Source: an uncultured Lachnospiraceae bacterium (GTDB taxonomy: Bacteria; Bacillota; Clostridia; Lachnospirales; Lachnospiraceae). From it: a stretch of 14,726 bases of DNA. Location: positions 1 through 14,726 of the forward strand of contig CAJUDQ010000057.1 of the NCBI GenBank assembly GCA_910585215.1, read 5' to 3'. Shown here piece after piece: positions 8,201 through 14,726 of this stretch. The notes below the pieces were generated by a model. That model was not told the DNA's origin, did no database searches, and saw only the letters and a program-made list of their open reading frames with translations. Within the stretch, counting starts at the first letter, position 1. Each line of letters begins with the position of its first letter. The position numbers and the translations under genes were made by a program.

Positions 8201-8837
8201 TTTTTTCTTCTCCATTCTTTTTTAATTCTATCCATCTGCTCACATTCTTTTTATCTGGAATTTTTTCAGAATCAAGGGCATCTTTTAATAATTGCTGATA
8301 GATTTGTCTTCGTTCTTCCTCTGTCTGTGTATTTTCCTTTACAAATGTCCGGATACTTCCAAGAAAATCGGCCAGTTCTCCAACAAATGGGGTAAGTGTG
8401 CCTTTTACAGATTCTTTCAGATATTGTGTAATAAGAGGACTTTTTCCACCAGTTGAAAACGCGCCGACTACATCCCCTTCTTTCACATAGGAAGGAAAAA
8501 TAAAAGTGCAGTCCTCTATCTGGTCTACAACATTGATATAAATATTTTTCTGTCTGCACATGATAGAAACAGTATGATTCAATTCCTTCTGACTGGTAGC
8601 TGCCACAGTCAGATAAATTCCCTCAAGGTCCTGTTCTGAAAAAGCTTTCTTTTCATAACTTATATTTTTATTTGTTCTGCTGATTTCTTTTATTTCCTTA
8701 CAAACCTCTCTGGCAACTATCTTTATCACTGCGCCAAAGTCACAAAGCACCTGTACCTTTCTGAATGCTACCCTTCCTCCGCCTACAATCAGACAATTCC
8801 TATCTTTTAAATCTATAAACATGGGGAAATATGACAT
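8193..8837 (-). CDS. sirC: Precorrin-2 dehydrogenase (siroheme synthase N-terminal type)
   Basis: NAD-dependent oxidation of precorrin-2 to sirohydrochlorin, the step after the SUMT domain of the fusion protein. About 214 residues, the single-domain SirC/Met8-like form without a fused methyltransferase. Visible features are the N-terminal MSYFPMFIDLKDRNCLIVGGGRVA dinucleotide-binding start split by a GGG loop, INVVDQIEDCTFIFPS, and STGGKSPLITQYL, followed by a helical C-terminus. The frame is open up to an ATG at 8891, but that would lie between the -35 and -10 of the operon promoter. The ATG at 8837 has an AGGTGG site and the family N-terminus. It is the first gene of the operon. A dedicated ferrochelatase is not seen here. 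Confidence 0.9.
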   Translation of the reverse strand: MSYFPMFIDLKDRNCLIVGGGRVAFRKVQVLCDFGAVIKIVAREVCKEIKEISRTNKNISYEKKAFSEQDLEGIYLTVAATSQKELNHTVSIMCRQKNIYINVVDQIEDCTFIFPSYVKEGDVVGAFSTGGKSPLITQYLKESVKGTLTPFVGELADFLGSIRTFVKENTQTEEERRQIYQQLLKDALDSEKIPDKKNVSRWIELKKNGEEKNG

Positions 8838-8875
8838 GCTACCACCTGCCCTGTTATTATTTTTTGCTGATTTAT

Positions 8876-8904
8876 AGTATAATCCACACATAAAAAAAAA
8901 TCAA
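8876..8904 (-). promoter_or_regulatory. Sigma-A promoter of the sirC-hemBLA-hemC operon
   Basis: On the minus strand TTGATT (8899-8904) and TATACT (8876-8881) are separated by exactly 17 bp. Transcription should start near 8869, leaving a leader of only about 32 nt before the sirC ATG at 8837. There is no room for a cobalamin riboswitch in this leader, so control, if any, is expected at the promoter itself. Confidence 0.75.
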
Positions 8905-8946
8905 GCTGTCTGTCCGCTTCAAAAATGCAGCCCAAAAATGAAAGAC

Positions 8947-8975
8947 TTGACAAACAAAATGCAATGTAAGATAAT
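8947..8975 (+). promoter_or_regulatory. Sigma-A promoter of ktrBA
   Basis: TTGACA (8947-8952) and GATAAT (8970-8975) are 17 bp apart on the plus strand. Transcription would start near 8982. The two divergent -35 boxes are 42 bp apart. A small hairpin (TCCAGT at 8979-8984 with ACTGGA at 8992-8997) sits at the predicted 5' end of the RNA. Confidence 0.75.
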
Positions 8976-9200
8976 AGGTCCAGTTGAAAATACTGGAAAT
9001 ACTAAAATAAAAACAAAGTGTTTGAGAAATGATAAATTTATAATAACTTTCAGCATTTTGTTCTACAATCAATGCTCGATAAGAGCTGTATTATAAGAAA
9101 CACAGAATCATTTTCTGTGAAATAAAATAATACAATTTATTATTTTTTACAGTTATATTTTCTTTGCTATTACAATTTATTTATTCAAGGGGATAAAATT
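8976..9200 (+). other. Long AT-rich 5' leader of ktrB
   Basis: About 220 nt separate the predicted transcription start from the ktrB ATG, with no credible small gene. Visible structures are the 5'-end hairpin and a 7-bp stem CACAGAA (9101-9107) with TTCTGTG (9113-9119). That stem is followed by an AT-rich, not poly-T, stretch. Potassium-transport genes in Firmicutes are often under c-di-AMP (ydaO-type) riboswitches, but the G-rich conserved elements of that class are not visible. AAGGGG at 9187-9192 is the ribosome binding site. Confidence 0.35.
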
Positions 9201-10538
9201 ATGACAAAGCTTCTACATAGAAAGAAGCATTTAACTTCTTTTCAAATGATTATATCGGGATTTGCTCTTGTAATATTGACAGGGGCTCTGATACTGATGC
9301 TGCCCATCTCGTCAAAAAGCGGCAGTATCACTCCATTTAACGAAGCACTGTTTACTTCCACCTCTGCCGTATGTGTGACGGGACTGGTGGTATTGGATAC
9401 GGCAAGCTACTGGTCCGGATTTGGTCAGTTTATCATACTGCTTTTAATTCAGATAGGCGGTATGGGAGTCATCACTGTGGGAGTGCTGCTTGCTCTGCTG
9501 TCCGGCAAAAAAATATCACTTATGCAGCGAAATACCATGCAGGAATCCATCGGTGCTCCAAAGGTAGGCGGAATTGTAAGACTTACAAGCTTTATTATCA
9601 AAGCAACCTTTCTCTTTGAACTGACGGGAACACTTGTTATGATGCCCGTATTCTGTAAAGATTTCGGCATAAAAGGGGTATGGATGTCTATCTTTCATTC
9701 TATTTCTGCTTTTTGTAATGCCGGCTTTGATTTGATGGGAACTGTGGAGGCTCCTTTTTCATCGTTGACCGCCTATATGGGAAATCCGGTGATTAACATT
9801 ACAATTATGCTGTTGATTATAATTGGAGGAATCGGATTTTATACATGGGACGATATCCGGACCAACAAATACCGCTGGAAACGTTATCGCATGCAAAGCA
9901 AGGTAATTATCGCTACCACTCTCATTTTATTAATTCTTCCCTCTATCTATTTTTATTGTTTTGAATCCGAAGGACTTTCTACAGGCGAAAGAATATTCAG
10001 TTCTCTGTTTCAGTCGGTTGCTCCCAGAACAGCAGGCTTTAACACTGTAAATCTTGCGCTGTTCAGCGGGGTCGGACAGTGTATTGTGATTATTTTAATG
10101 CTGATTGGCGGCTCACCCGGCTCCACGGCGGGCGGTATGAAAACAACTACCATTGCAGTATTATTTGCCAATGCAATTGCTGTGTTTCGCAGAAAAGAGG
10201 ATACACATTTCTTTGGAAGAAGAATTGATGAAAATGTAATAAAAAATGCCGCTACTATTTTGATGTTATATCTCTTTTTATTTGTCAGCGGTGCATTAAT
10301 TATCAGCGCTGTGGAAAAAATACCACTGGGAACCTGCATGTTTGAAGCGGCTTCCGCAATGGGCACCGCAGGTCTGACGCTTGGAATTACTTCGGGACTG
10401 GGAGTCATATCACAAATTACATTAATGATTCTTATGTTCTTTGGCAGAGTAGGCGGATTAACACTTATTTATGCGGCATTTTCAGGGGTTGAGAAAAACC
10501 TTTCCAGACTGCCGCAGGAAAAAATCACAGTCGGTTAA
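9201..10538 (+). CDS. ktrB: KtrB/TrkH-family potassium channel subunit
   Basis: The membrane pore subunit of a KtrAB-type potassium (or sodium-coupled potassium) uptake system. The 445-residue length is typical of KtrB. Four pseudo-repeated selectivity-filter loops are visible, each with its conserved glycine: TSAVCVTGL (G61), SAFCNAGFD (G175), SVAPRTAGFNT (G279) and SAMGTAGLT (G391). GGSPGSTAGGMKT (303-315) matches the intramembrane gating loop, and FGRVGGL (414-420) carries the conserved arginine of the last repeat. Several hydrophobic segments fit the usual 2-TM-plus-pore repeats. The start is supported by AAGGGG 8 nt upstream. It is followed by ktrA after 12 nt, forming a two-gene operon. 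Confidence 0.95.
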   Translation: MTKLLHRKKHLTSFQMIISGFALVILTGALILMLPISSKSGSITPFNEALFTSTSAVCVTGLVVLDTASYWSGFGQFIILLLIQIGGMGVITVGVLLALLSGKKISLMQRNTMQESIGAPKVGGIVRLTSFIIKATFLFELTGTLVMMPVFCKDFGIKGVWMSIFHSISAFCNAGFDLMGTVEAPFSSLTAYMGNPVINITIMLLIIIGGIGFYTWDDIRTNKYRWKRYRMQSKVIIATTLILLILPSIYFYCFESEGLSTGERIFSSLFQSVAPRTAGFNTVNLALFSGVGQCIVIILMLIGGSPGSTAGGMKTTTIAVLFANAIAVFRRKEDTHFFGRRIDENVIKNAATILMLYLFLFVSGALIISAVEKIPLGTCMFEAASAMGTAGLTLGITSGLGVISQITLMILMFFGRVGGLTLIYAAFSGVEKNLSRLPQEKITVG

Positions 10539-10550
10539 GGAGGGCTGTTT

Positions 10551-11198
10551 ATGAAAACTATTTTATTAATTGGTATTGGAAATTTTGGAAAGCATATTGC
10601 TCTGGAGCTGAATCGACTGGGGCATGAGATAATGGCAATTGACCAGTCAGAGGAACGAGTTGCCGAGATTTTACCATATGTCACAAATACACAGATTGGA
10701 AACAGTACAAATATGGAATTTTTGGAATCTCTCGGAGTAAGAAATTTTGATGTATGTATTGTTACAATTGGAAATGATTTTCAAAGCTCACTTGAAACTA
10801 CTTCCAATTTAAAGGAATTAGGCGCACAACTGGTAGTTTCGAGAGCCAACAGAGATGTTCATGCAAAATTTCTGCTTCGCAACGGGGCTGATGAGGTCTT
10901 ATATCCGCAAAAACAACTTGCAAAATGGGCAGCGATACGCTATGGCTCAAATCATATTCTTGACTATATTGAGCTGGATGAAAACCATTCTATTTTTGAG
11001 GTATCTGTACCAAAAGCATGGTGCAATATGAGTATCGGACAGGTGGATATTCGGAAAAAATACAAGATAAATATTATGGCTGTAAAAAGAAACGGAAAAA
11101 TGGATTTGGCCGTAACCCCTGATACAGTACTTGAAGAAGATATGACTATGCTGGTGCTTGGAGAATATAAGGCTTTGCAGAAATGTTTTCATATATAA
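10551..11198 (+). CDS. ktrA: KtrA/TrkA-type RCK regulatory subunit of potassium uptake
   Basis: A cytoplasmic gating-ring subunit that binds nucleotide and controls KtrB. The 215-residue protein has an N-terminal RCK/Rossmann domain with GIGNFG (8-13) and Asp31 at the end of the second strand. Further along is the VSRANRDVHAKFLLRNGADEV-like segment. The C-terminal RCK_C domain (about 135-215) is where c-di-AMP binds in characterised KtrA proteins. AAGGAGG lies 8 nt before the ATG, a strong site that should give ring subunits in good supply. The 215-residue length is the single-RCK Ktr form, not the double-length TrkA form. Confidence 0.94.
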   Translation: MKTILLIGIGNFGKHIALELNRLGHEIMAIDQSEERVAEILPYVTNTQIGNSTNMEFLESLGVRNFDVCIVTIGNDFQSSLETTSNLKELGAQLVVSRANRDVHAKFLLRNGADEVLYPQKQLAKWAAIRYGSNHILDYIELDENHSIFEVSVPKAWCNMSIGQVDIRKKYKINIMAVKRNGKMDLAVTPDTVLEEDMTMLVLGEYKALQKCFHI

Positions 11199-11244
11199 TA
11201 TATGCGTGTTGCAAAGATATAGAAGAATAACTATTGAACGGAAT

Positions 11245-11281
11245 GAGGCTGCTGCAAAATAGATTTTTTTGCAGCAGCCTC
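11245..11281. terminator. Perfect 15-bp hairpin between ktrA and the convergent MATE gene
   Basis: GAGGCTGCTGCAAAA (11245-11259) and TTTTGCAGCAGCCTC (11267-11281) are perfect complements with a 7-nt loop. It lies 46 nt after the ktrA stop and 12 nt after the MATE stop on the other strand, as expected for a shared bidirectional terminator. The T-run is in the loop-proximal part of the stem and not after it, so it may also act as an RNA 3'-end-stabilising stem. Confidence 0.7.
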
Positions 11282-11293
11282 AAATAATATAAT

Positions 11294-12628
11294 TCAGTGT
11301 GTTACATTATTCAGCCATTTGTATGTCTTATATCTCCATGCACTTATAGGTATTTTTAATATCTCATCACTCAGCAGAATCACATAAACAGCCATTACAG
11401 GCAGCTTTATGATAAATGCAGCTATAAATCCCATAAAAATAGAAATACACCACATACAACCCACATCAATATAAAGTCCTATTTTTGTATCTCCGCCGGC
11501 CCGAAATACACCTACTATCATGGTGGTATTAAAAGTCTGCGCAACTACAAAATACGCCATAACAAACATCATAAGTGACAAATACTGCTCTGCTGTATCA
11601 GTGAGTTCCATTGTCATCATGGCAATCGGCCTTGCGGCAAGAACCACCAGACTTCCGATAAATCCGCTGATAATGCTCATTTTTACAAATTTACTTCCAT
11701 ATTCTCTGGCTCTCTGTTCATTTCCTTCTCCTATTGTCTTTCCAAGCATAATCGCTGTAGCACTCGCAATTCCAAAGGACATCACCATGGCAAGCTGCCG
11801 GACTACCTGTGTTACGGAATTTGCCGCTACCGCAGCGCTTCCCATATGACCCAGAATAGCTGTAATAGTAGAACAGCCAAGTCCCCACATTAATTCATTG
11901 ACAATTACAGGTCCTGAAAATTTTATAAAATCTCCAAGAAGCATTTTATTTTCCGTTTTGAAAAAATGAAGTCGAAAGTGAAAAACGTCATTGATTTTTC
12001 TGTCATATAAAATAACCATAAGCAACTCTATGCCAATCGCTGCTACTGTGCCAATCGCAGCGCCTCTAATTCCCATCTGAGGCGTTCCGAATATCAGAAT
12101 GGCATTGATAATTACGTTTACAATCAATCCGGTTAAATATACCACTGTGGATATTTTTACACGTTCCACGCTTCGCATAATATTTAAATATACAATATTT
12201 ACTGCCATAATCACATAAGAAATACCAACGATTTGCAGATATTTGCCGCCTTCTGCTATAACCTCCGCATCGTTGGTGAGTATATGCATAATTGCTCTTG
12301 GAAACAATAATGTGATTGTAGTAAATATTGCTCCTATGGTGAGTGAGAACTTCAGTGCAATACCAAGCACCTTTTCAATTGTACGCACATCGCCCTTTCC
12401 CCAGTATTGGGCTACCAGTACAGAGGCACCTGATGTAATGCCAAATAAAATAAGGCTCATTACAAATTGTACCTGACTGCCAAGAGAAGCTCCTGAAAGT
12501 ACTTTTTCGCCTACCCGCCCAAGCATAATTACGTCTGTAGATGAAATCCCTACATTTACAAGATTTTGCAGAGCCATCGGGATGACAAGCGACATTACTG
12601 ATTTATAAAAGTTTCTGTTTTCCTGCAT
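11294..12628 (-). CDS. MATE-family multidrug/toxin efflux transporter
   Basis: A 444-residue integral membrane protein of the MATE family, which exports organic cations or metabolites using a Na+ or H+ gradient. Family-like features are the N-terminal SLVIPMALQNLVNVGISSTDVIMLGRVGE block, GITSGASVLVAQYWGKGD, GIRGAAIGTVAAIGIE and the second-half VNELMWGLGCSTITAILGH, then VTQVVRQLAMVMSFGIASATAIMLGKTIGEG. About twelve hydrophobic segments fit the usual two six-helix bundles. The substrate cannot be read from sequence. Start: AAGG lies 8 nt before the ATG, and that AAGG is itself the last unit of a 13-bp repeat array. The gene is monocistronic by layout. Confidence 0.92.
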   Translation of the reverse strand: MQENRNFYKSVMSLVIPMALQNLVNVGISSTDVIMLGRVGEKVLSGASLGSQVQFVMSLILFGITSGASVLVAQYWGKGDVRTIEKVLGIALKFSLTIGAIFTTITLLFPRAIMHILTNDAEVIAEGGKYLQIVGISYVIMAVNIVYLNIMRSVERVKISTVVYLTGLIVNVIINAILIFGTPQMGIRGAAIGTVAAIGIELLMVILYDRKINDVFHFRLHFFKTENKMLLGDFIKFSGPVIVNELMWGLGCSTITAILGHMGSAAVAANSVTQVVRQLAMVMSFGIASATAIMLGKTIGEGNEQRAREYGSKFVKMSIISGFIGSLVVLAARPIAMMTMELTDTAEQYLSLMMFVMAYFVVAQTFNTTMIVGVFRAGGDTKIGLYIDVGCMWCISIFMGFIAAFIIKLPVMAVYVILLSDEILKIPISAWRYKTYKWLNNVTH

Positions 12629-12795
12629 ATTATATTACCTTATTGTGTTACCTTGTTCTATTCCTTATTATGTTCCTTTGTTCTATTACTTTGTTGTGTT
12701 ATCCTGTCTCATTATCGTATTGTGTTACCTTGTTCTGTTTCTTATTATGTTATCTTATCCCATTATTCTGTTGTGTTGATTTGTTACATTATTAC
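12629..12795 (-). repeat. Degenerate 13-bp tandem array forming the MATE gene leader
   Basis: Thirteen consecutive units of 12-13 bp run without gaps from just before the MATE ATG outward. The minus-strand consensus is about AAGGTAACACAAT, alternating with AAGGAATAGAAC-like units. Units 2 and 8 (12642-12654 and 12719-12731) are identical. Units 2-7 (12642-12718) and 8-13 (12719-12795) are two diverged copies of a 77-bp higher-order block; the first 18 bases of each block are identical. The units nearest the gene keep AAGG; the distal ones are more degraded. The unit touching the start codon supplies its Shine-Dalgarno sequence. The period is not a multiple of three, so it is not coding. Confidence 0.85.
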
Positions 12796-12935
12796 GTCGT
12801 TATCATACCACTTTTTTACAATTTTTCTGCAAATACATTTATTAATCTATTGTCAATATACTTGAAAACAGATAAATAACAGGCAGATTATATTTAAATA
12901 TAAAAAATTCTGACTGATACTTTTAAAGTGTATGA

Positions 12936-12964
12936 ACTATACCATTCTTTTCTTGATTTGTCAA
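12936..12964 (-). promoter_or_regulatory. Consensus sigma-A promoter upstream of the MATE gene
   Basis: TTGACA (12959-12964) and TATAGT (12936-12941) on the minus strand are 17 bp apart. The predicted start near 12929 gives a leader of about 300 nt ending in the 13-bp array. The -35 box contains the stop codon of the truncated PHP gene. A second candidate is an extended -10 (TGGTATGAT, 12802-12810) with a poor -35 at 19 bp (TTGCAG, 12827-12832); it would start transcription at the outer edge of the array. The rest of 12796-12935 is AT-rich and includes the palindrome TATATTTAAATATA (12889-12902). Confidence 0.65.
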
Positions 12965-13317
12965 GCAGCAAATAAGAAATATACAAATTCCTTATATTCT
13001 TCTTTGCCGTGTTGGAAATAACATACTTCCAGACCAAATTTTAATCGTATCGGGAAATCTATTTGTTTTAATTTTTCTATGTAATCTATATAATCCTTTA
13101 GAGGACGTGCCTGTTCCCATTTTTTCTGATACCAATTCTTCTGATATTCATTATATACAGACATTTCATTATAGAGATTACGGCATTCTTTGAAGATATG
13201 AGTATGTTCCAAAAAGTAAACTTCGTCTATATTTCTTTTTATAGCATACGCAACAAACTGTTCTATCCATTCCACCGAATAATTGCCTTTTTCCAGATGA
13301 ACATGCGCGTCAATCAT
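12961..13317 (-). CDS. PHP-domain phosphoesterase, C-terminally truncated
   Basis: Begins MIDAHVHLEKG, with the HxH metal-binding motif of PHP domains (H5, H7) as in HisJ-type histidinol-phosphatase relatives. LEHTH (36-40) and KFGLEVCYF (93-101) supply further metal ligands. Homologues run about 240-270 residues and contain a later SVH and D-x-H part; here the frame stops at residue 118, and I see no continuation in the other frames. The active site is therefore incomplete and the gene is probably non-functional. The start at 13317 is set by a strong AAGGAGG 9 nt upstream; a longer frame to 13344 lacks support. The ATG overlaps the kinase stop by 8 nt (ATGATTGA). Confidence 0.7.
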   Translation of the reverse strand: MIDAHVHLEKGNYSVEWIEQFVAYAIKRNIDEVYFLEHTHIFKECRNLYNEMSVYNEYQKNWYQKKWEQARPLKDYIDYIEKLKQIDFPIRLKFGLEVCYFQHGKEEYKEFVYFLFAA

Positions 13318-13927
13318 GCAGAATTTCCTCCTTCCATGCCTCAATCCGTGAAAATAACTCTTCCATATTAATTGTTGAAAAATCTGTTATATCAACTTTG
13401 ATTTGTTTGCCATCAACGCAAAAGGCATCAAATCCCCTCTTTTCTATTCCACAAACAAAATTTTCATAAGAAATAGTTTTTGCTTTTAGGGTTTTCATAT
13501 TATTCTCTTTCTTTTCCGGATAGCAGTCATTCACTACATGCCCCCTGTGCCTGTCAGGGCTGTTTTCGCGTTCCAGAAAACGCTGGTAAATCACTTTGTA
13601 ATCACCTGTTAAGGTAATGGTCAATACGGAATATTGATATTTTTCTAAAAGACTTTTTATTCCCTGTTCTGATGAATATTCAAAATTATTCTCCAAGATA
13701 AAAGCCTGCCCTGCTTTCATAAGTTGACCTGCGGCATAATACATGATTTCCATACTGGCAATTCCAAGTTTTACTTTTTCTGCTCTCGACTGAAACCCAA
13801 CATTGTCAAACAGCAATTCTTTTATGGTATCCTTTGAAATAACAGGCAGTTTTAGCTTTTCTGACATAACCTTTGCCATAGTGCTTTTTCCTGCTGCCGG
13901 AATACCTGTCACTAATATACAATACAT
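13310..13927 (-). CDS. Small P-loop kinase-like ATPase (AAA_33/zeta-toxin-like fold)
   Basis: A 205-residue protein with Walker A GIPAAGKST (8-16) at the N-terminus, ISKDTIKELLFD after the first helix-strand unit, AFILENNF as the likely Walker B-region strand, and a basic RENSPDRHRGH lid segment (about 115-125). This layout is typical of small-molecule or nucleoside/sugar kinases and zeta-type kinases. The substrate is unknown, and no antitoxin-like partner is present, so a toxin role is unsupported. AAGGAGG lies 8 nt before the ATG. Only 3 nt separate it from the DeoR-type gene, and it overlaps the PHP gene, so the three are co-transcribed and probably coupled in translation. Confidence 0.75.
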   Translation of the reverse strand: MYCILVTGIPAAGKSTMAKVMSEKLKLPVISKDTIKELLFDNVGFQSRAEKVKLGIASMEIMYYAAGQLMKAGQAFILENNFEYSSEQGIKSLLEKYQYSVLTITLTGDYKVIYQRFLERENSPDRHRGHVVNDCYPEKKENNMKTLKAKTISYENFVCGIEKRGFDAFCVDGKQIKVDITDFSTINMEELFSRIEAWKEEILHD

Positions 13928-13930
13928 TTC

Positions 13931-14713
13931 TCATACCTCCTTCAAACTAACTGTTTCTACAGCCACTCCAAGTTCCCTGATCTGTGTTAGAAAATCCTCT
14001 GATACATTATTGTCCGTAATCAGTAAGTCATAATCTTTTATCCCGCATACAGAATGGATGGAATTTCGCCCTATCTTCTTAGACGGATATAACCCGATAT
14101 TCATCCCGCTGTTCTTCATAACAGCTTTTCCAAATTCCACACCGGCAGGATCGTGAATGGATGCCCCAAAATCCAAAGACAATGCGGCGTGTGACAAAAA
14201 AGCTTTATCCATACGGATATTATTCACCATTTGAATGGTATAAAAATCATGGCAGTGTCCACGATGGGACATTTCTCCGCCCAATAATATAACGGATATA
14301 TTTATTTTTTTGCGCAATACATCTGCAATGGTAACGGAATTTGTCAATACTGTAATGGTTATATTTTCCGGCAGATTTTCAGCCATATAATATCCGACTA
14401 AAGATGTGGTAATATAAATGACATCCTTGTTTTGAATATACTCGATTGCTTTTTTTGCAACTGCCAAGTAATCAGTCTGAATTTCTTTTATATCTATTGG
14501 ATTATATGTCGGCGTGGGATAGATCTCTTTTGGATTAACCGCAATGGCGCCGCCATGTGTTCTCTGCAGCAATCCTTTCCTTTCCAACATCCTTAGATCC
14601 CGCCTTGCACAATCCGCCGAAATCTGATAACATTCCTGAATTTCTGATACTAAGATTCGCCCTGTTTGGTTTACTTTTCGAATAATATCTTTCTGTCGTT
14701 CTTCCATAAACAT
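13931..14713 (-). CDS. DeoR/GlpR-family transcriptional regulator
   Basis: A 260-residue repressor-type protein. The N-terminal winged helix-turn-helix is at about 3-58, with ADCARRDLRMLERKGLL as recognition region and RTHGGA, the family signature after the wing. A DeoRC sugar-phosphate sensor domain follows (about 80-240), with LTNSVTIADVL, ILLGGEMSHRG and a C-terminal LLITDNNV strand. The usual Asp before the SxK motif in the sensor domain appears replaced (GLYPSKK), so ligand specificity may differ. GAGG 8 nt before the ATG supports this start. It is first in the deoR-kinase-PHP unit; promoter and operator lie outside the window. It probably responds to a phosphorylated sugar or nucleoside connected with the downstream kinase. 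Confidence 0.9.
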   Translation of the reverse strand: MFMEERQKDIIRKVNQTGRILVSEIQECYQISADCARRDLRMLERKGLLQRTHGGAIAVNPKEIYPTPTYNPIDIKEIQTDYLAVAKKAIEYIQNKDVIYITTSLVGYYMAENLPENITITVLTNSVTIADVLRKKINISVILLGGEMSHRGHCHDFYTIQMVNNIRMDKAFLSHAALSLDFGASIHDPAGVEFGKAVMKNSGMNIGLYPSKKIGRNSIHSVCGIKDYDLLITDNNVSEDFLTQIRELGVAVETVSLKEV

Positions 14714-14726
14714 AATAAATACCTCA

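Noticed and set aside
8838..8891. N-terminal extension of the precorrin-2 dehydrogenase to an ATG at 8891
   Set aside because: The extra codons cover the -10 region of the promoter and do not resemble the family; ATG 8837 has a good ribosome binding site and the family N-terminus.
8838..8904. Cobalamin riboswitch upstream of the tetrapyrrole operon
   Set aside because: The leader predicted from the promoter is about 32 nt, far too short, and no B12-box-like sequence is seen.
8976..9200. c-di-AMP (ydaO-type) riboswitch before ktrB
   Set aside because: The G-rich conserved cores of that class are not visible; only weak short stems can be drawn.
12643..12879. Plus-strand open frames of 70-78 codons rich in Leu, Cys, Tyr and Ile, resembling small membrane peptides
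   Set aside because: They are translations of the 13-bp array in two frames; repeat periodicity without stop codons explains them, and no ribosome binding site precedes them.
12889..12902. 14-bp perfect palindrome in the MATE leader as an operator
   Set aside because: It consists only of A and T (TATATTTAAATATA) in AT-rich DNA, where such palindromes arise easily; noted but not supported as a binding site.
13310..13927. Zeta-type toxin of a toxin-antitoxin pair
   Set aside because: There is no small antitoxin-like gene next to it, and its neighbours are a DeoR regulator and a PHP hydrolase, which fits metabolism better.

Overview
The window looks like a low-GC Gram-positive gut-type Clostridium, most likely Lachnospiraceae. 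The reasons are AT-rich DNA, strong AAGGAGG-type ribosome binding sites, sigma-A promoters and Firmicutes-like protein sequences. This placement is inferred, not tested by a search. The first 32 bases are not biological: they match the Illumina TruSeq read-2 adapter, so the window begins at an untrimmed contig end.

Left part (33-2145). A 5'-truncated, very AT-rich AbiH-type phage-defence gene runs off the contig end. It is followed by about 450 bp without an intact gene, where the minus strand carries what looks like a decayed coding remnant. Next is an unrecognised lysine/glutamate-rich coiled-coil protein on the plus strand. A hairpin separates it from the convergent tetrapyrrole operon.

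Centre (2146-8904, minus strand). Five tightly packed genes, sirC-hemB-hemL-hemA-hemC/SUMT/hemD, are read from one clear sigma-A promoter. Together they cover every step from glutamyl-tRNA to precorrin-2 and sirohydrochlorin. No gene for the later steps to protoheme is present here, so the products are probably siroheme and/or cobalamin-type corrinoids. The last gene fuses three enzymes (HMB synthase, uroporphyrinogen-III methyltransferase, uroporphyrinogen-III synthase), and its HemD domain contains an in-frame pentapeptide-period repeat.

Right of the operon (8947-11281, plus strand). A divergent consensus promoter drives ktrB-ktrA, a KtrAB/Trk-type potassium uptake system, after a leader of about 220 nt. 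A perfect 15-bp hairpin ends this unit and also faces the convergent MATE gene.

Far right (11294-14726, minus strand). A MATE-family efflux gene has a 5' leader of about 300 nt whose last 167 nt are a degenerate 13-bp tandem array running up to the start codon. Upstream is a tightly coupled DeoR-type regulator, small P-loop kinase and C-terminally truncated PHP phosphoesterase. The PHP stop codon lies inside the -35 box of the consensus promoter that probably drives the MATE gene.

I see no rRNA, tRNA, CRISPR array, insertion sequence or recognisable riboswitch. Most of the window is ordinary metabolism and transport. The least explained elements are the two tandem arrays, the triple fusion and the truncated PHP gene.
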